A DNA stretch of 32,034 nucleotides from Mesorhizobium sp. ORS 3359 (GTDB lineage Bacteria > Pseudomonadota > Alphaproteobacteria > Rhizobiales > Rhizobiaceae), in assembly GCA_000824845.1 (NCBI GenBank), contig CCNC01000181.1, forward strand, positions 1 to 32,034. The letters are read 5' to 3'. This document shows positions 1 through 8,066 of this stretch, piece after piece. The notes beneath the pieces are model-generated. The model was not told the origin of the DNA, searched no databases, and worked only from the letters and a program-made list of their open reading frames with translations. Both the position numbers and the translations under genes were made by a program. The stretch's first letter is position 1. Each line of letters opens with the position of its first letter.

Positions 1-10
1 CTCACTCCGC

Positions 11-66
11 CGGAACACCCCTCATCCGTCGCCTTCGGCGCCACCTTCTCCCACAAGGGGAGAAGG
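11..66. repeat. Intergenic palindromic repeat, family R, copy 1
   Basis: This element lies directly behind the rlmE stop codon (74-76, minus strand). It contains a 9-bp stem (CCTTCTCCC at 44-52 against GGGAGAAGG at 58-66) with a 5-nt loop. It also holds the module 'ggaacacccctcatccg', which recurs in reverse complement near 31972-31988 and in direct orientation at the right edge. Because it immediately follows rlmE, the hairpin may serve as its transcription terminator, although there is no clear T-run on the minus strand. The left end may continue outside the window. Confidence 0.75.
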
Positions 67-73
67 AGAGGCG

Positions 74-769
74 CTAGCCTTTAAACTCTTTCGCCAGCAG
101 ATAAAGCTCCACCGATTCATCCCTTGAAGCCGGCGGCTTCACGTGATGGACGGAGCGGAAGTTCTGCTTCAGCAGCGACAAGAGCTCGTTCTCGGCGCCG
201 CCCTGGAAGGTCTTGGCGAGAAAATGCCCGCCGGGTTTCAGGACGTGCAACGCGAAATCGGCCGCGACTTCGCACAGATGCATGGTGCGCAGATGATCCG
301 TGCGGCGGTGCCCGGTCGTGGGTGCCGCCATATCGGACAGCACCACGTCCGGCCGGCCGCCGAGCGCTTCGGCGAGCTTTTGCGGCGCGTCCGGATCGAG
401 GAAGTCCATCTGCAGGATGATTGCGCCCGGAACGGCATCCATTTCGAGATAGTCGATGCCGACGACGTGGGGATTTTCCGCCGTCGACTTCGTCCGCGCA
501 GCCGCCACCTGGCACCAACCGCCAGGCGCGGCGCCCAGGTCGATCACCTTCATGCCGGGCTTCAGCAAATGGTGCTTGTCGTCGATCTCGATCAGCTTGT
601 AGGCGGCGCGCGAGCGGTAGCCGTCGGCCTTGGAGCGTTGCACATACGGATCGTTCATGTGGCGCTCGAGCCAGCGGCGCGACGATTCCTTCAGGCCGCT
701 CTTCTTCTTGATGCGGGTCTTGAGCACACGCAGGCTTCCAGAGCCCGGCTTTTCGGGTTTCTTCGTCAT
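74..769 (-). CDS. rlmE: 23S rRNA (uridine2552-2'-O)-methyltransferase RlmE (FtsJ/RrmJ)
   Basis: The product is a 231-residue SAM-dependent 2'-O-methyltransferase of the RrmJ/FtsJ family, which methylates U2552 in the A-loop of 23S rRNA during late 50S assembly. The SAM-binding motif DLGAAPGGW is at residues 77-85. The catalytic tetrad K-D-K-E is complete: K58 (RAAYK), D146 (SDMAAP), K186 (LAKTF) and E221 (SVELY). Its spacing is almost the same as in the E. coli enzyme (K38, D124, K164, E199). The first 35 residues or so form a Lys/Arg-rich extension (KTRIKKKSGLKESSRRW) that probably helps rRNA binding. The ATG start (767-769) overlaps the stop of the upstream ppx/gppA gene by 4 nt (ATGA), so the two are translationally coupled. 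Confidence 0.96.
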   Translation of the reverse strand: MTKKPEKPGSGSLRVLKTRIKKKSGLKESSRRWLERHMNDPYVQRSKADGYRSRAAYKLIEIDDKHHLLKPGMKVIDLGAAPGGWCQVAAARTKSTAENPHVVGIDYLEMDAVPGAIILQMDFLDPDAPQKLAEALGGRPDVVLSDMAAPTTGHRRTDHLRTMHLCEVAADFALHVLKPGGHFLAKTFQGGAENELLSLLKQNFRSVHHVKPPASRDESVELYLLAKEFKG

Positions 770-2148
770 CGGCGCCCATCATTCCGCCAGACGCCGTCAT
801 CCGCCATCAGCTCGCTCAGGATCCCTTCGCGCAGGCCGCGGTCGGCGACACGCAGCCGCTCGGACGGCCACACGCCGCGGATCGCCTCCAGGATGGCGCA
901 GCCGGCGAGAACGAGATCGGCGCGGTCGGCGCCGATGCAAGGGTTGGCGCAACGCTGCTGGAAATCCCAGCCGATCAGCCGCTCGATCATGCGATCGACG
1001 CTGTCGCGGTCCATCCACAGCCCGTCGACGCGGCGGCGGTCGTAGCGCTCGAGATCGAGATGCACGCCGGCCAGCGTCGTCACCGTGCCGGAGGTGCCAA
1101 GCAGATGGAAGTTGGGGCTGGCCAGCACATGCGCGAGCCGGTCGCGGCCGTCAAAAGCCTTCAGCCGCGCGGCCACATCGTCGACCATCGCGGCAAACGT
1201 CTCGCGCGTCACCGTACGGCCGCCGAAGCGCTCGGCAAGCGAGACGACGCCGACGGGCAGCGACGTCCAGGAGACGATGTGATTGGCCAGACGTGGCGAG
1301 CGCCGTCCGGTCAGGTCGATCAGCGCGATTTCGGACGAGCCGCCGCCGATGTCGAACAGCACCACGCCTTGCGTGTCGCGCTCGACCAGCGAGCCGCAGC
1401 CGGAAACGGCAAGGCGGGCCTCGGTCTGGCGGTCGATGATCTCCAGCTTCAGCCCGGCCTCGCGCTCGACGCGATCCAGGAACTCGACGCCGTTGGCGGC
1501 CGAGCGGCAGGCCTCGGTGGCAATCAGCCTGGCTTTCCTGATCTTGCGGTTGCGCAGCTTCTCGCCGCAGACCTTCAGCGCCTCGACAGCGCGGTCCATC
1601 GCGGCCTGGCCGAGACGGCCGCTGGCCGTCAGCCCCTCACCCAGCCTGACGATGCGCGAGAAAGCGTCGATGACGCGGAATTGGCCGTGACGGCCAGGCA
1701 CCGCGACCAGCAACCGGCAATTGTTGGTGCCGAGGTCGAGCGCGGCGAAGACAGGCAATTCCTGCTGGGGCGGACGTGGCGCAGACTGTAGCGGCGGCCT
1801 TCGCTCGGCCTGCAAGGGCGGACTCTGAGGCTGGCTTGCCGTCGTGCTGGCAGGCGCGGCATTGGGCACGGCGCCGTTCTCGTCACGCGCGAACACCTTG
1901 CGGCCGCGCTTGCGCTTGCGGCGCTTGCGCGTCTTGCCTTTCGGCTGATCGCCATGCTGGTCGGGCTGACTGGCGCCAGTCTGTCTCTGGCCCGCATGTT
2001 TGGGGTCGGCATGTCTGGGGTCGGCATGTCTTTGGTGCGCACCCGCGTGGCGGCTGAATCGCACCGGTTGCGGGCCTGCCGACTGCGCCGGCGATGCCCC
2101 GGACATGCCCACTGCCGACGCGCCCGCGCCGGTATCGTGGTCTTCCAC
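766..2148 (-). CDS. Ppx/GppA family phosphatase with a basic disordered N-terminal extension
   Basis: The 460-residue protein has an ASKHA-fold exopolyphosphatase/guanosine pentaphosphate phosphatase domain from about residue 133. Visible motifs are phosphate-1 (ALDLGTNNCRLLV, about 136-148), the TEACRSA segment expected to hold the catalytic Glu, and phosphate-2 (FDIGGGSSEIALID). The domain is of the short type (about 325 residues), without an obvious C-terminal HD part. About 130 residues of low-complexity sequence come first: a 5-residue tandem repeat (HADPR, HADPK, HAGQR; 41-55), a strongly basic tract (KTRKRRKRKRGRK, 72-84) and a Pro/Gln-rich linker. The start is GTG at 2146-2148, preceded by AAGGA at proper spacing. 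Whether it acts on polyP, pppGpp or both cannot be told from sequence. The downstream partner is rlmE. Confidence 0.93.
   Translation of the reverse strand: MEDHDTGAGASAVGMSGASPAQSAGPQPVRFSRHAGAHQRHADPRHADPKHAGQRQTGASQPDQHGDQPKGKTRKRRKRKRGRKVFARDENGAVPNAAPASTTASQPQSPPLQAERRPPLQSAPRPPQQELPVFAALDLGTNNCRLLVAVPGRHGQFRVIDAFSRIVRLGEGLTASGRLGQAAMDRAVEALKVCGEKLRNRKIRKARLIATEACRSAANGVEFLDRVEREAGLKLEIIDRQTEARLAVSGCGSLVERDTQGVVLFDIGGGSSEIALIDLTGRRSPRLANHIVSWTSLPVGVVSLAERFGGRTVTRETFAAMVDDVAARLKAFDGRDRLAHVLASPNFHLLGTSGTVTTLAGVHLDLERYDRRRVDGLWMDRDSVDRMIERLIGWDFQQRCANPCIGADRADLVLAGCAILEAIRGVWPSERLRVADRGLREGILSELMADDGVWRNDGRR
1994..2038. repeat. Three tandem 15-bp units inside the ppx/gppA 5' coding region
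   Basis: Three consecutive 15-bp units begin at 1994, 2009 and 2024. The consensus on the plus strand is gcatgtctggggtcg. The first two differ at one base, and the third diverges in its second half. On the coding (minus) strand they give the HADPR/HADPK-type pentapeptide repeat. The unit length is a multiple of three, so copy-number changes keep the reading frame. Confidence 0.8.
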
Positions 2149-2397
2149 TTCAGTTCCTTCCGGCGCCGCGCGAACCGGGAACGGACGCAGCAGGCACCTC
2201 GATTTGTTTCAAGTTGGCAACAGAGTAGCAGTGCCGTTCGCAATCACCAAGAGCGCGGGGCTCGAATTTTGGCAGGCTCACGTCGGGGCAATGTCTTGCC
2301 GGTTGAATAGCCGGCTTCAATCAGGCATGTCTCAAATGCGGGTTCGAAGAGGCTGGGCACCATCAAACAATGAGCAGCAACGCAAGATGACGACGCC

Positions 2398-3330
2398 ATG
2401 AATTGGAGGCGCTATTTCTGGCCGGTCATAGGCATCGCGGCCGTTGCGTTCTCGCTGTGGCTGCTCATTCACGAATTGCGCGGCGTATCGCTCGACGATG
2501 TCTGGGCCGGCATCGCCGCCATCCCGCCGCGCGGCTGGGTGCTGGCGGCGCTGAGCTCGGTCGTCGCCTATGCCTCGCTCGCCGGCTACGACCACATAGC
2601 GCTCTTGCATATCGGCAAGAAAGTATCGTGGCTGTTCGTCACGCTGTGCTCCTTCACCACCTACGCGGTGTCGCACAATATCGGTGGCTCAGTGTTTTCC
2701 GGCGCGGTGATCCGCTACCGCGCCTATGGCACAAGGGGGCTGACCGGCCAGGAGATCGGCGTGCTGGTGGCGATTTGCTGGTTCACCTTCATTCTCTCCA
2801 GCGTCTTCCTCGGCGGCCTCGTTCTGCTGTTCGAGCCGCAGATCATCGATCGCTTCACCGGCGCGCCGCACCATGGCGCCGCCTTCGCCGCAGGGGTCGC
2901 CATGCTCATCCTCGTCGGCGCCTATGCCTTCGGCAGTTGGCTTCGGCTGAGACCTTTGGAGTTCGGCTCCTTCCAGCTGCACTACCCGGCGCTGCCGATC
3001 GTGGCGAGACAGTTGCTGGTCGGGCCTGTCGAGCTGCTGGCCGCCGCCGCTATCATCTATTTCGCCCTGCCGGAGACCGGCAATCCCGGCTATTTCGTCG
3101 TGCTCGGCGTGTTCATGGTGTCGTTCTCGATCGGGCTCCTGTCGCATGCGCCGGGCGCGCTCGGCGTGTTCGAGGTCGTCTTCCTCACCGGGCTGTCGGA
3201 CATGGATCCGGTCGGCGTGCTTGCCGCACTTCTGGTGTTCCGCCTGTTCTATCTCATCATTCCGCTGCTGATCGGCCTTTGCATGGTGCTCTATTTCGAG
3301 CACTCGCAATACAGCAAAGGCGGCGGTTGA
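2398..3330 (+). CDS. YbhN/UPF0104 (lysylphosphatidylglycerol synthase transmembrane region) family membrane protein
   Basis: This is a 310-residue polytopic inner-membrane protein with roughly eight hydrophobic segments, starting at residues 7-26. It carries the family signature P-G-x-x-G-x-x-E (SHAPGALGVFE, residues 249-259). The family corresponds to the flippase-like membrane half of MprF, here without the soluble aminoacyl-transferase domain, so lipid aminoacylation by this protein alone is not expected. A lipid-transport role is only a family-level inference. The ATG at 2398 follows a 249-nt region shared with the divergent ppx/gppA gene. The Shine-Dalgarno sequence upstream is weak. It seems to be monocistronic, with tRNA-Gln 145 nt downstream. 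Confidence 0.88.
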   Translation: MNWRRYFWPVIGIAAVAFSLWLLIHELRGVSLDDVWAGIAAIPPRGWVLAALSSVVAYASLAGYDHIALLHIGKKVSWLFVTLCSFTTYAVSHNIGGSVFSGAVIRYRAYGTRGLTGQEIGVLVAICWFTFILSSVFLGGLVLLFEPQIIDRFTGAPHHGAAFAAGVAMLILVGAYAFGSWLRLRPLEFGSFQLHYPALPIVARQLLVGPVELLAAAAIIYFALPETGNPGYFVVLGVFMVSFSIGLLSHAPGALGVFEVVFLTGLSDMDPVGVLAALLVFRLFYLIIPLLIGLCMVLYFEHSQYSKGGG

Positions 3331-3393
3331 ACCCTTTGCCCGCTTGCACGGGGAGCATCCGCAAAAAGGCTGCGGTTGATCTCAGTTGCGGGC

Positions 3394-3420
3394 TTGACTA
3401 TTTTCCGATGGCGGCTACAA
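3394..3420 (+). promoter_or_regulatory. Candidate promoter of the tRNA-Gln gene
   Basis: TTGACT (3394-3399) matches a -35 element and CTACAA (3415-3420) resembles the CTATAT-like -10 of alphaproteobacterial stable-RNA genes. The 15-nt spacer is short. The -10 lies about 55 nt upstream of the mature tRNA 5' end. Confidence 0.4.
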
Positions 3421-3475
3421 GGCAGCGCTCGCGGCACATGAGCCGCTTGGCTAGCGCGATACCAGACGCGCCTGC

Positions 3476-3549
3476 TGGGGAATAGGTTAACGGTAGACCC
3501 ACGGACTCTGACTCCGTTAGTCCTGGTTCGAATCCAGGTTCCCCAGCCA
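3476..3549 (+). tRNA. tRNA-Gln (anticodon CTG)
   Basis: A complete 74-nt cloverleaf is visible. The acceptor stem is TGGGGAA (3476-3482) paired with TTCCCCA (3539-3545), followed by discriminator G and an encoded CCA (3547-3549). The anticodon stem is ACGGA/TCCGT with loop CTCTGAC and anticodon CTG at 3508-3510, which reads CAG codons. The T-arm is CCTGG-TTCGAAT-CCAGG. No integrase gene or duplicated 3' end was seen downstream, so it is not visibly used as an attachment site here. Confidence 0.97.
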
Positions 3550-3756
3550 AAGTTTTCTCCGCGCATTCCCACACTTGAACCGTGAGTTCATCGCAACGGG
3601 TATCGATGTCGGCTGAACTCCGGTTGCTTTTCCGGTTATATTAGCAGTCAACTATATATTAATAGCTACGGCGCAGCCTGCTCGAATCGGGAATGTCCCC
3701 GATCGACGATCCGGCACTCAGTGTGCCGAGACGCTCGACCGATGCGGAGCAAACGC

Positions 3757-3990
3757 ATGAGTGTCGAAACAGCATTGGCGCAGCTGCTGCGCATGATCCA
3801 CCGCCGTGCCCTGAATTTGGCGACGATGCCGGACGATGAGAGAGATCCCTACTACGACAGCATCCGACGATCATGTTGCGGAGCCGCCGAGCATATCGGG
3901 CAATCTCCCGACAATGCAGCCATGACGGCAAACAGTATGGTCGAATTTACCCGGGCGATGGTCGGTATCATCGAGGCCGGCCGCGGGTAA
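3757..3990 (+). CDS. Small protein of unknown function (77 aa)
   Basis: I do not recognise a family. The reading frame stays open from 3721, but the ATG at 3757 has GGAG at 3746-3749 with 7-nt spacing, so I take MSVETALAQL as the N-terminus. The product is mixed helical, without a membrane segment or signal peptide, and has two adjacent cysteines (RRSCCGA) near the middle. An AT-rich stretch (3630-3662) ahead of the gene could hold its promoter. It stands alone between tRNA-Gln and a convergent aldehyde dehydrogenase gene. The good ribosome site supports a real gene; the short length and lack of motifs keep confidence moderate. Nothing was recognised in 3991-4165. Confidence 0.5.
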   Translation: MSVETALAQLLRMIHRRALNLATMPDDERDPYYDSIRRSCCGAAEHIGQSPDNAAMTANSMVEFTRAMVGIIEAGRG

Positions 3991-4165
3991 ACCGCAGACT
4001 TCGACACGCTCGTGACGAGCTTGGAAGTCGCCGAGAAGCGTGGTTACGGTGTATTGCCCGAAGCTCGCAAGGCGACGTCTCGCCGGCGAGACCTTTTCGC
4101 GTTTGAAGTGGATGTGGCGGCTGCCGCTCGCTCTGGACACTCTTCCGGTTGTGAACCCGGGCTCC

Positions 4166-5599
4166 CTACTCCGCCGCCTCATACCCCGCGATGCCCTTGA
4201 TCTCGAGGAAATCCTCCAGACCGTATTCGGCATATTCGCGGCCGTTGCCGGACTGCTTGTAGCCGCCGAAGGGTAGGCCGGCATCCCAGGTCGGGTAGTT
4301 GATGTAGACATTGCCGGAGCGCATGCGGGCAGCCACCTCGCGCGCCTTCTCGATGTCCTTGGCCTGGATGTAGGAGGCCAGGCCATAGACCGTGTCGTTG
4401 GCCTGCTCGACTGCCTGCTCGACCGTGTCGTAAGGCATGATCGACAGCACCGGGCCGAAGATCTCCTCCCTGGCGATGCGCATGTCGTGCGTGACGTTGG
4501 CGAAGACGGTCGGGCGGACATAGTAGCCGCGGTTGAGCTCGGCCGGGCGGCCTGGGCCGCCGGCGACCAACGTCGCGCCTTCGTCGATGCCGCTCTGGAT
4601 CAGATCCTGGATCTTGTCGAACTGGAGCTGGCTGACCACGGGGCCGAGCTTGGAGGTGGACGCGTCGGCCGGGCCGACGGTGAATTTGTCCGCCGCCTTC
4701 TTCGCGTAACCGGCCGCCTCATCGTGACGGTCGAGCGGCACGAACATGCGGGTCGGCGCGTTGCAGGACTGGCCGCTGTTGGAGAAGCAGCCGGCGACGC
4801 CCTTGGTGACGACCCGCTCCAGATCGACATCCGGGAACAGGATGTTGGCCGACTTGCCGCCCAGTTCCTGGTGCACGCGCTTGACGGTATCGGCTGCCGC
4901 CTTGGCGACGAGGATGCCGGCACGGGTCGACCCCGTGAACGACATCATGTCGACATCCAGGTGGCTGGCCAGCGCCTGGCCGACGGTCGGGCCATCGCCG
5001 TTGATGAGGTTGAAGACGCCCTTCGGCACGCCGGCCTCGTCGATGATCTCGGCGAAGATGATGGCGTCGAGCGGCGCGATCTCGGACGGCTTCAGCACCA
5101 TGGTGCAGCCGGCGGCAAGCGCGGGACCGACCTTGCAGGTGATCTGGTTCAGTGGCCAGTTCCACGGCGTAATCAGGCCGACGACGCCGATCGGCTCTTT
5201 CACGATCAGCGACGAGCCTTTGACGTGGCGGAACTGGAAGGTCTTCAGCACTTCCGCCATCTTCTCCAGATGCGCCTGGCCGACGCCGACCTGGCTGTCC
5301 AGCGCCATCTGGCGCGGCGCGCCCATCTCGCGCGAGACGGCGAGCGCGAGGTCCTTGCTGCGCTTCTTGTAGATTTCGATGACGCGGTTGAGGATGTCGA
5401 GCCGCTCCTCGACCGAGGTGAAGCCGAAGCTGGCGAAGGCGCGCTTGGCGGCGGCCACCGCCTTGTCGACATCGGCCTTGGAGCCCAGCGATATCTGCGC
5501 GAAAGCGTCCTCGTTCGAGGGATCGATGACATCGAGCGCGTTCGGCAGGACCGGATCCACCCAGGCGCCGTCGATATAGAATTGCAGATTGTGGGACAT
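4166..5599 (-). CDS. NAD(P)-dependent aldehyde dehydrogenase family protein
   Basis: This 477-residue soluble ALDH-superfamily enzyme oxidises an aldehyde to the carboxylate. All key residues are visible: N147 in TPWNWPLNQ (oxyanion), K170 in LKPSE (cofactor), general base E245 in QELGGKSAN, nucleophile C279 in SGQSCNAPTR, and the EEIFGPV motif. The C-terminus keeps the usual oligomerisation segment with PFGGYKQSGNGRE. The frame stays open to 5755, but MSHNLQFYIDG at 5599 is the start, since GAGGAGG (5607-5613) sits 7 nt upstream. The substrate is not evident: flanking genes are unrelated and divergent or convergent, so it is probably monocistronic. The sequence resembles the broad ALDH class often labelled 'aldehyde dehydrogenase family protein' in rhizobia. 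Confidence 0.93.
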   Translation of the reverse strand: MSHNLQFYIDGAWVDPVLPNALDVIDPSNEDAFAQISLGSKADVDKAVAAAKRAFASFGFTSVEERLDILNRVIEIYKKRSKDLALAVSREMGAPRQMALDSQVGVGQAHLEKMAEVLKTFQFRHVKGSSLIVKEPIGVVGLITPWNWPLNQITCKVGPALAAGCTMVLKPSEIAPLDAIIFAEIIDEAGVPKGVFNLINGDGPTVGQALASHLDVDMMSFTGSTRAGILVAKAAADTVKRVHQELGGKSANILFPDVDLERVVTKGVAGCFSNSGQSCNAPTRMFVPLDRHDEAAGYAKKAADKFTVGPADASTSKLGPVVSQLQFDKIQDLIQSGIDEGATLVAGGPGRPAELNRGYYVRPTVFANVTHDMRIAREEIFGPVLSIMPYDTVEQAVEQANDTVYGLASYIQAKDIEKAREVAARMRSGNVYINYPTWDAGLPFGGYKQSGNGREYAEYGLEDFLEIKGIAGYEAAE

Positions 5600-5764
5600 T
5601 GGTTTTCCTCCTCGGCCAGCCGTGGGTGCTCGATTGCAGTGGATTGGGTCGTCGTATACAGCCAGAGATAACGATGCCGCAAGCGCCGTGTCAAACGCAA
5701 GCGCGGGCGGTTGAGCCAGCCGTCCGTCGAGCCTGACGTACCGGCTGACGCTCACCGGGACCGA

Positions 5765-6172
5765 TTACAGCAGCGTATGTCCAGCGTCACCCAGCAGCCG
5801 GGCCGCCGCGGCTTGATCGGCGGCCTTCACCAGCAGATGGTCGCCTTCGAAGGTGGACACCACGAAGATGCCGAGGCCGTTCTCCGACAGCGGCCGAATG
5901 ACAGATAGCACGATGCCAGTTTCGCCGAAGGCAAAGGGGCCTTCGAATTTGAAGGCGACCCAGTCGCGATCCTGCCTGGCGAGATCCGGAACGCGCTCCT
6001 GCAGGCAGGTTATCGAAAGCTCATCGTCGGTTCTGGTGATGCTGACGAAACCCGGCCCGTCCGCCCAATCGGGAATGCCATGTCCAGCTTCCAGCCTCGA
6101 AATCGCGTATAGGCCAGGCAGTTGCTTCAGCCTGATCCGGGGAGTTGCTGTCGCGCTCCGATTGGCGGTCAT
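5765..6172 (-). CDS. ACT-domain protein (CASTOR/ACT_7-like)
   Basis: The product is a 135-residue cytosolic protein. The C-terminal half (about 75-135) has the pattern of the amino-acid-binding ACT domain seen in CASTOR-like bacterial proteins: a segment like GIVLSVIRPLSENGLGIFVVSTFEGDHLLV, followed by a helix and GDAGHTLL. No enzymatic domain is attached, so a small-molecule-binding regulatory role is the likely reading; the ligand is unknown. Its ATG overlaps the stop of the upstream GNAT gene by 4 nt (6169-6172), so the two are translationally coupled and probably act together. Confidence 0.8.
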   Translation of the reverse strand: MTANRSATATPRIRLKQLPGLYAISRLEAGHGIPDWADGPGFVSITRTDDELSITCLQERVPDLARQDRDWVAFKFEGPFAFGETGIVLSVIRPLSENGLGIFVVSTFEGDHLLVKAADQAAAARLLGDAGHTLL

Positions 6173-6636
6173 CCGGCGATCCTCTTGCTCATATAAACGG
6201 TCGTGCCATTCATGAATGGTTCTTCGCGGTCGATTGTGTAGCCCTGTTTCCTGTAGAGCGACACATTCGCCTCGAACGCGCCGTTGGTCAGCAGGCGAAG
6301 CTCATGGCGCCCGGCCTCGCGCGCCTTGCCCTCCGCCCGCTCCAGTAGCAGCCGGCCGATCCCTTTGCCCTGCGCCTCCGGCGCGACGCAGAGATTCTCG
6401 ATCCAGAGATGATCGTCGGCGAGCACGGACTCAAGCATCCCGACAATGCGATCCTGCGCAATGGCGAGGTCGAATGGATGCTCGGCGACAGCCTTGTCGT
6501 AATCGGCGCGCATCGGCAGCGGCTCGCGGCCGATAACCGGCACCCATTTGGCATAGGCGGCGCGCACGATATCGCGGATGGCGGCGGCGTCCGCCGCTTC
6601 GGCCGTCCGAAACCGGATGGGAAAATCGATGGTCAT
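6169..6636 (-). CDS. GNAT family N-acetyltransferase
   Basis: The 155-residue single-domain protein has the GCN5 acetyl-CoA fold. Motif A is clear: the strand ENLCVAP followed by the pyrophosphate loop Q89-G-K-G-I-G94 and helix RLLLERAEGKA. Motif B follows near ANVSLYRKQGYT (about 125-136). The acceptor substrate cannot be predicted. It is the first gene of a two-gene unit with the ACT-domain protein. A GC-rich hairpin (CCCCGCC at 6659-6665 with GGCGGGG at 6679-6685) lies in the 5' leader about 22 nt ahead of the ATG and could affect expression. Confidence 0.9.
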   Translation of the reverse strand: MTIDFPIRFRTAEAADAAAIRDIVRAAYAKWVPVIGREPLPMRADYDKAVAEHPFDLAIAQDRIVGMLESVLADDHLWIENLCVAPEAQGKGIGRLLLERAEGKAREAGRHELRLLTNGAFEANVSLYRKQGYTIDREEPFMNGTTVYMSKRIAG

Positions 6637-6979
6637 TGCGAGGCTCCAGATATGAAAACCCCGCCGGCTGAAATCGCGGGCGGGGCGGGAAACGAACGAA
6701 CCTTATTTATCGTATCGGGCTTATCGTCGCGCAATCGGCCGGCCGCTCCGCACTCGGCGAAGGCGGCGTCGCTTGGTATTGGCGGGCGCGCGGGAGAACA
6801 TGGCGGCAAGCTGGAGGAGGAACCGGAAAGCGTCAAGGCTCGGCCGGTGCCGGTTATTGGGCCAACCGCTAGCGGCTCGCCAATCGTTCGCAAAAATCGA
6901 TCGTTATAACTCTAATAATTCGTTGGAAAGATTAGTTCCGGAATGGCATTCCGGCGTCGAACGCGCCCGGAGAATTCGA
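6637..6979. other. Non-coding divergent region between the GNAT and YeiH-type genes
   Basis: This 343-nt gap separates two divergent genes. It holds the GC-rich leader hairpin of the GNAT gene (6659-6685) and an AT-rich stretch at 6890-6935 just ahead of the exporter gene, the likely place for that promoter; no consensus -35/-10 pair could be fixed. A minus-strand ORF at 6633-6893 looks non-coding (low-complexity Ser/Pro/Ala). Confidence 0.45.
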
Positions 6980-8041
6980 TTGTCTTTCCTGCCTGTCACC
7001 GCGAACGATCTTCCAGATCACCTGAACACGGCAGCCGCCGGGCGTGGGCACCCTGCCCTGACCGCGATCGCGGCCGGCATCATGCCGGGACTGGTGCTGG
7101 TGGCGATGATCGCCAGCGTCGCCTACTCGGCACGCGGCTTCTCCGGTCTTACGTTGTTCAGTCCGATGATCCTCGCCGTCGTCGCCGGCATGATCTTTTC
7201 CAACATGCTCGGCGTGCCCGCACACGCCAAGGCCGGCATTGCGTTTTCACAAAAGCGCCTGTTGCGCTTCGCCATCGTGCTGCTCGGCTTCCAGCTCACG
7301 CTCGGCCAGGTGGCGGGCATCGGCCTCGGCGGCGTCGGCATCGTCGCGGCCACGCTCGGCACCACCTTCCTGTTCACCGTCACGCTTGGACGGCTGATCG
7401 GCGTCGACCGGAAGCTCGCGCAGCTCATCGCCGCCGGCACCTCGATCTGCGGCGCCTCGGCGATCGTCGCCACCAACATCGTCACCGACGCGCGCGACGA
7501 GGATGTCACCTATGCCGTTGCCGCGATCACGCTGTTCGGCACCATCGCCATGCTCGGCTTCCCGCTGCTGGCACCCGTATTTGGGCTCGACCAGCATGCT
7601 TTCGGCTTGTGGGCAGGCGCCTCGATCCATGAGGTGGCGCAGGTGATCGGCGCCGGCTTCCAGAACGGCACGCTCGCCGGCGAGACCGCGACCGTCGCCA
7701 AGCTGACGCGCGTCGCAATGCTCGCGCCGATGGTCATCGCGCTCGGCCTGATGGCGCGCCGCGGCAGCAGCGACGCTTCCGGCGCCAAGCCGCCGATGCC
7801 CTGGTTCGTCGCGGCCTTCGTCGCGGTGGTGGCGCTGAACAGCCTGGTCGCGATCCCGGCGCAGATCCATTCGGCGATTGCCTTGGCCACGCAGATCACG
7901 CTGACCATGGGCCTCGCCGCCATGGGGTTGCAGGCCGATATTTCGGAGTTGCGCTCGCGTGGCCTGCGGCCGCTGATGCTGGCCTTCTCGGCCTTCCTCT
8001 TCATTGCGGGCTTCAGCCTGGTGCTGGTGAGGTTCGCGTAA
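6980..8041 (+). CDS. YeiH/UPF0324-type putative sulfate exporter family membrane protein (TTG start)
   Basis: This is a polytopic inner-membrane protein of 353 residues with about ten hydrophobic segments. Recognisable family motifs are GTSICGASAIVATNIVTDA in the middle and GASIHEVAQVIGAG further on, typical of the YeiH/UPF0324 family, which is annotated as putative sulfate exporters. The frame is open from 6773, but the upstream part is non-hydrophobic and atypical. TTG at 6980 has GGAG at 6969-6972 with 7-nt spacing and gives a length close to E. coli YeiH (about 350). In many bacteria a LysR-type regulator accompanies yeiH; none is present here. The transported substrate remains a family-level inference. 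Confidence 0.88.
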   Translation: MSFLPVTANDLPDHLNTAAAGRGHPALTAIAAGIMPGLVLVAMIASVAYSARGFSGLTLFSPMILAVVAGMIFSNMLGVPAHAKAGIAFSQKRLLRFAIVLLGFQLTLGQVAGIGLGGVGIVAATLGTTFLFTVTLGRLIGVDRKLAQLIAAGTSICGASAIVATNIVTDARDEDVTYAVAAITLFGTIAMLGFPLLAPVFGLDQHAFGLWAGASIHEVAQVIGAGFQNGTLAGETATVAKLTRVAMLAPMVIALGLMARRGSSDASGAKPPMPWFVAAFVAVVALNSLVAIPAQIHSAIALATQITLTMGLAAMGLQADISELRSRGLRPLMLAFSAFLFIAGFSLVLVRFA

Positions 8042-8044
8042 GGC

Positions 8045-8060
8045 AGGCCGGGGTCGGCCT
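8045..8060. terminator. Small hairpin between convergent genes
   Basis: AGGCCG (8045-8050) and CGGCCT (8055-8060) form a 6-bp stem with a 4-nt loop between the convergent exporter and sulfoxide reductase genes. There is no T-run, so termination activity is uncertain. Confidence 0.3.
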
Positions 8061-8066
8061 CACCTC

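Noticed and set aside
3291..3572. A 93-residue ORF on the minus strand across tRNA-Gln
   Set aside because: It is the antisense of the tRNA gene. Peptides of the type GTWIRTRTNGVRVRGSTVNLFP are known artefacts of tRNA translation.
3476..3990. tRNA-Gln as an attachment site for a genomic island
   Set aside because: No integrase gene and no second copy of the tRNA 3' end were found in the window.
6633..6893. A minus-strand ORF of 86 codons overlapping the GNAT start as ATGA
   Set aside because: The overlap looks like coupling, but the product is low-complexity Ser/Pro/Ala with no family features, and there is no clear ribosome site.
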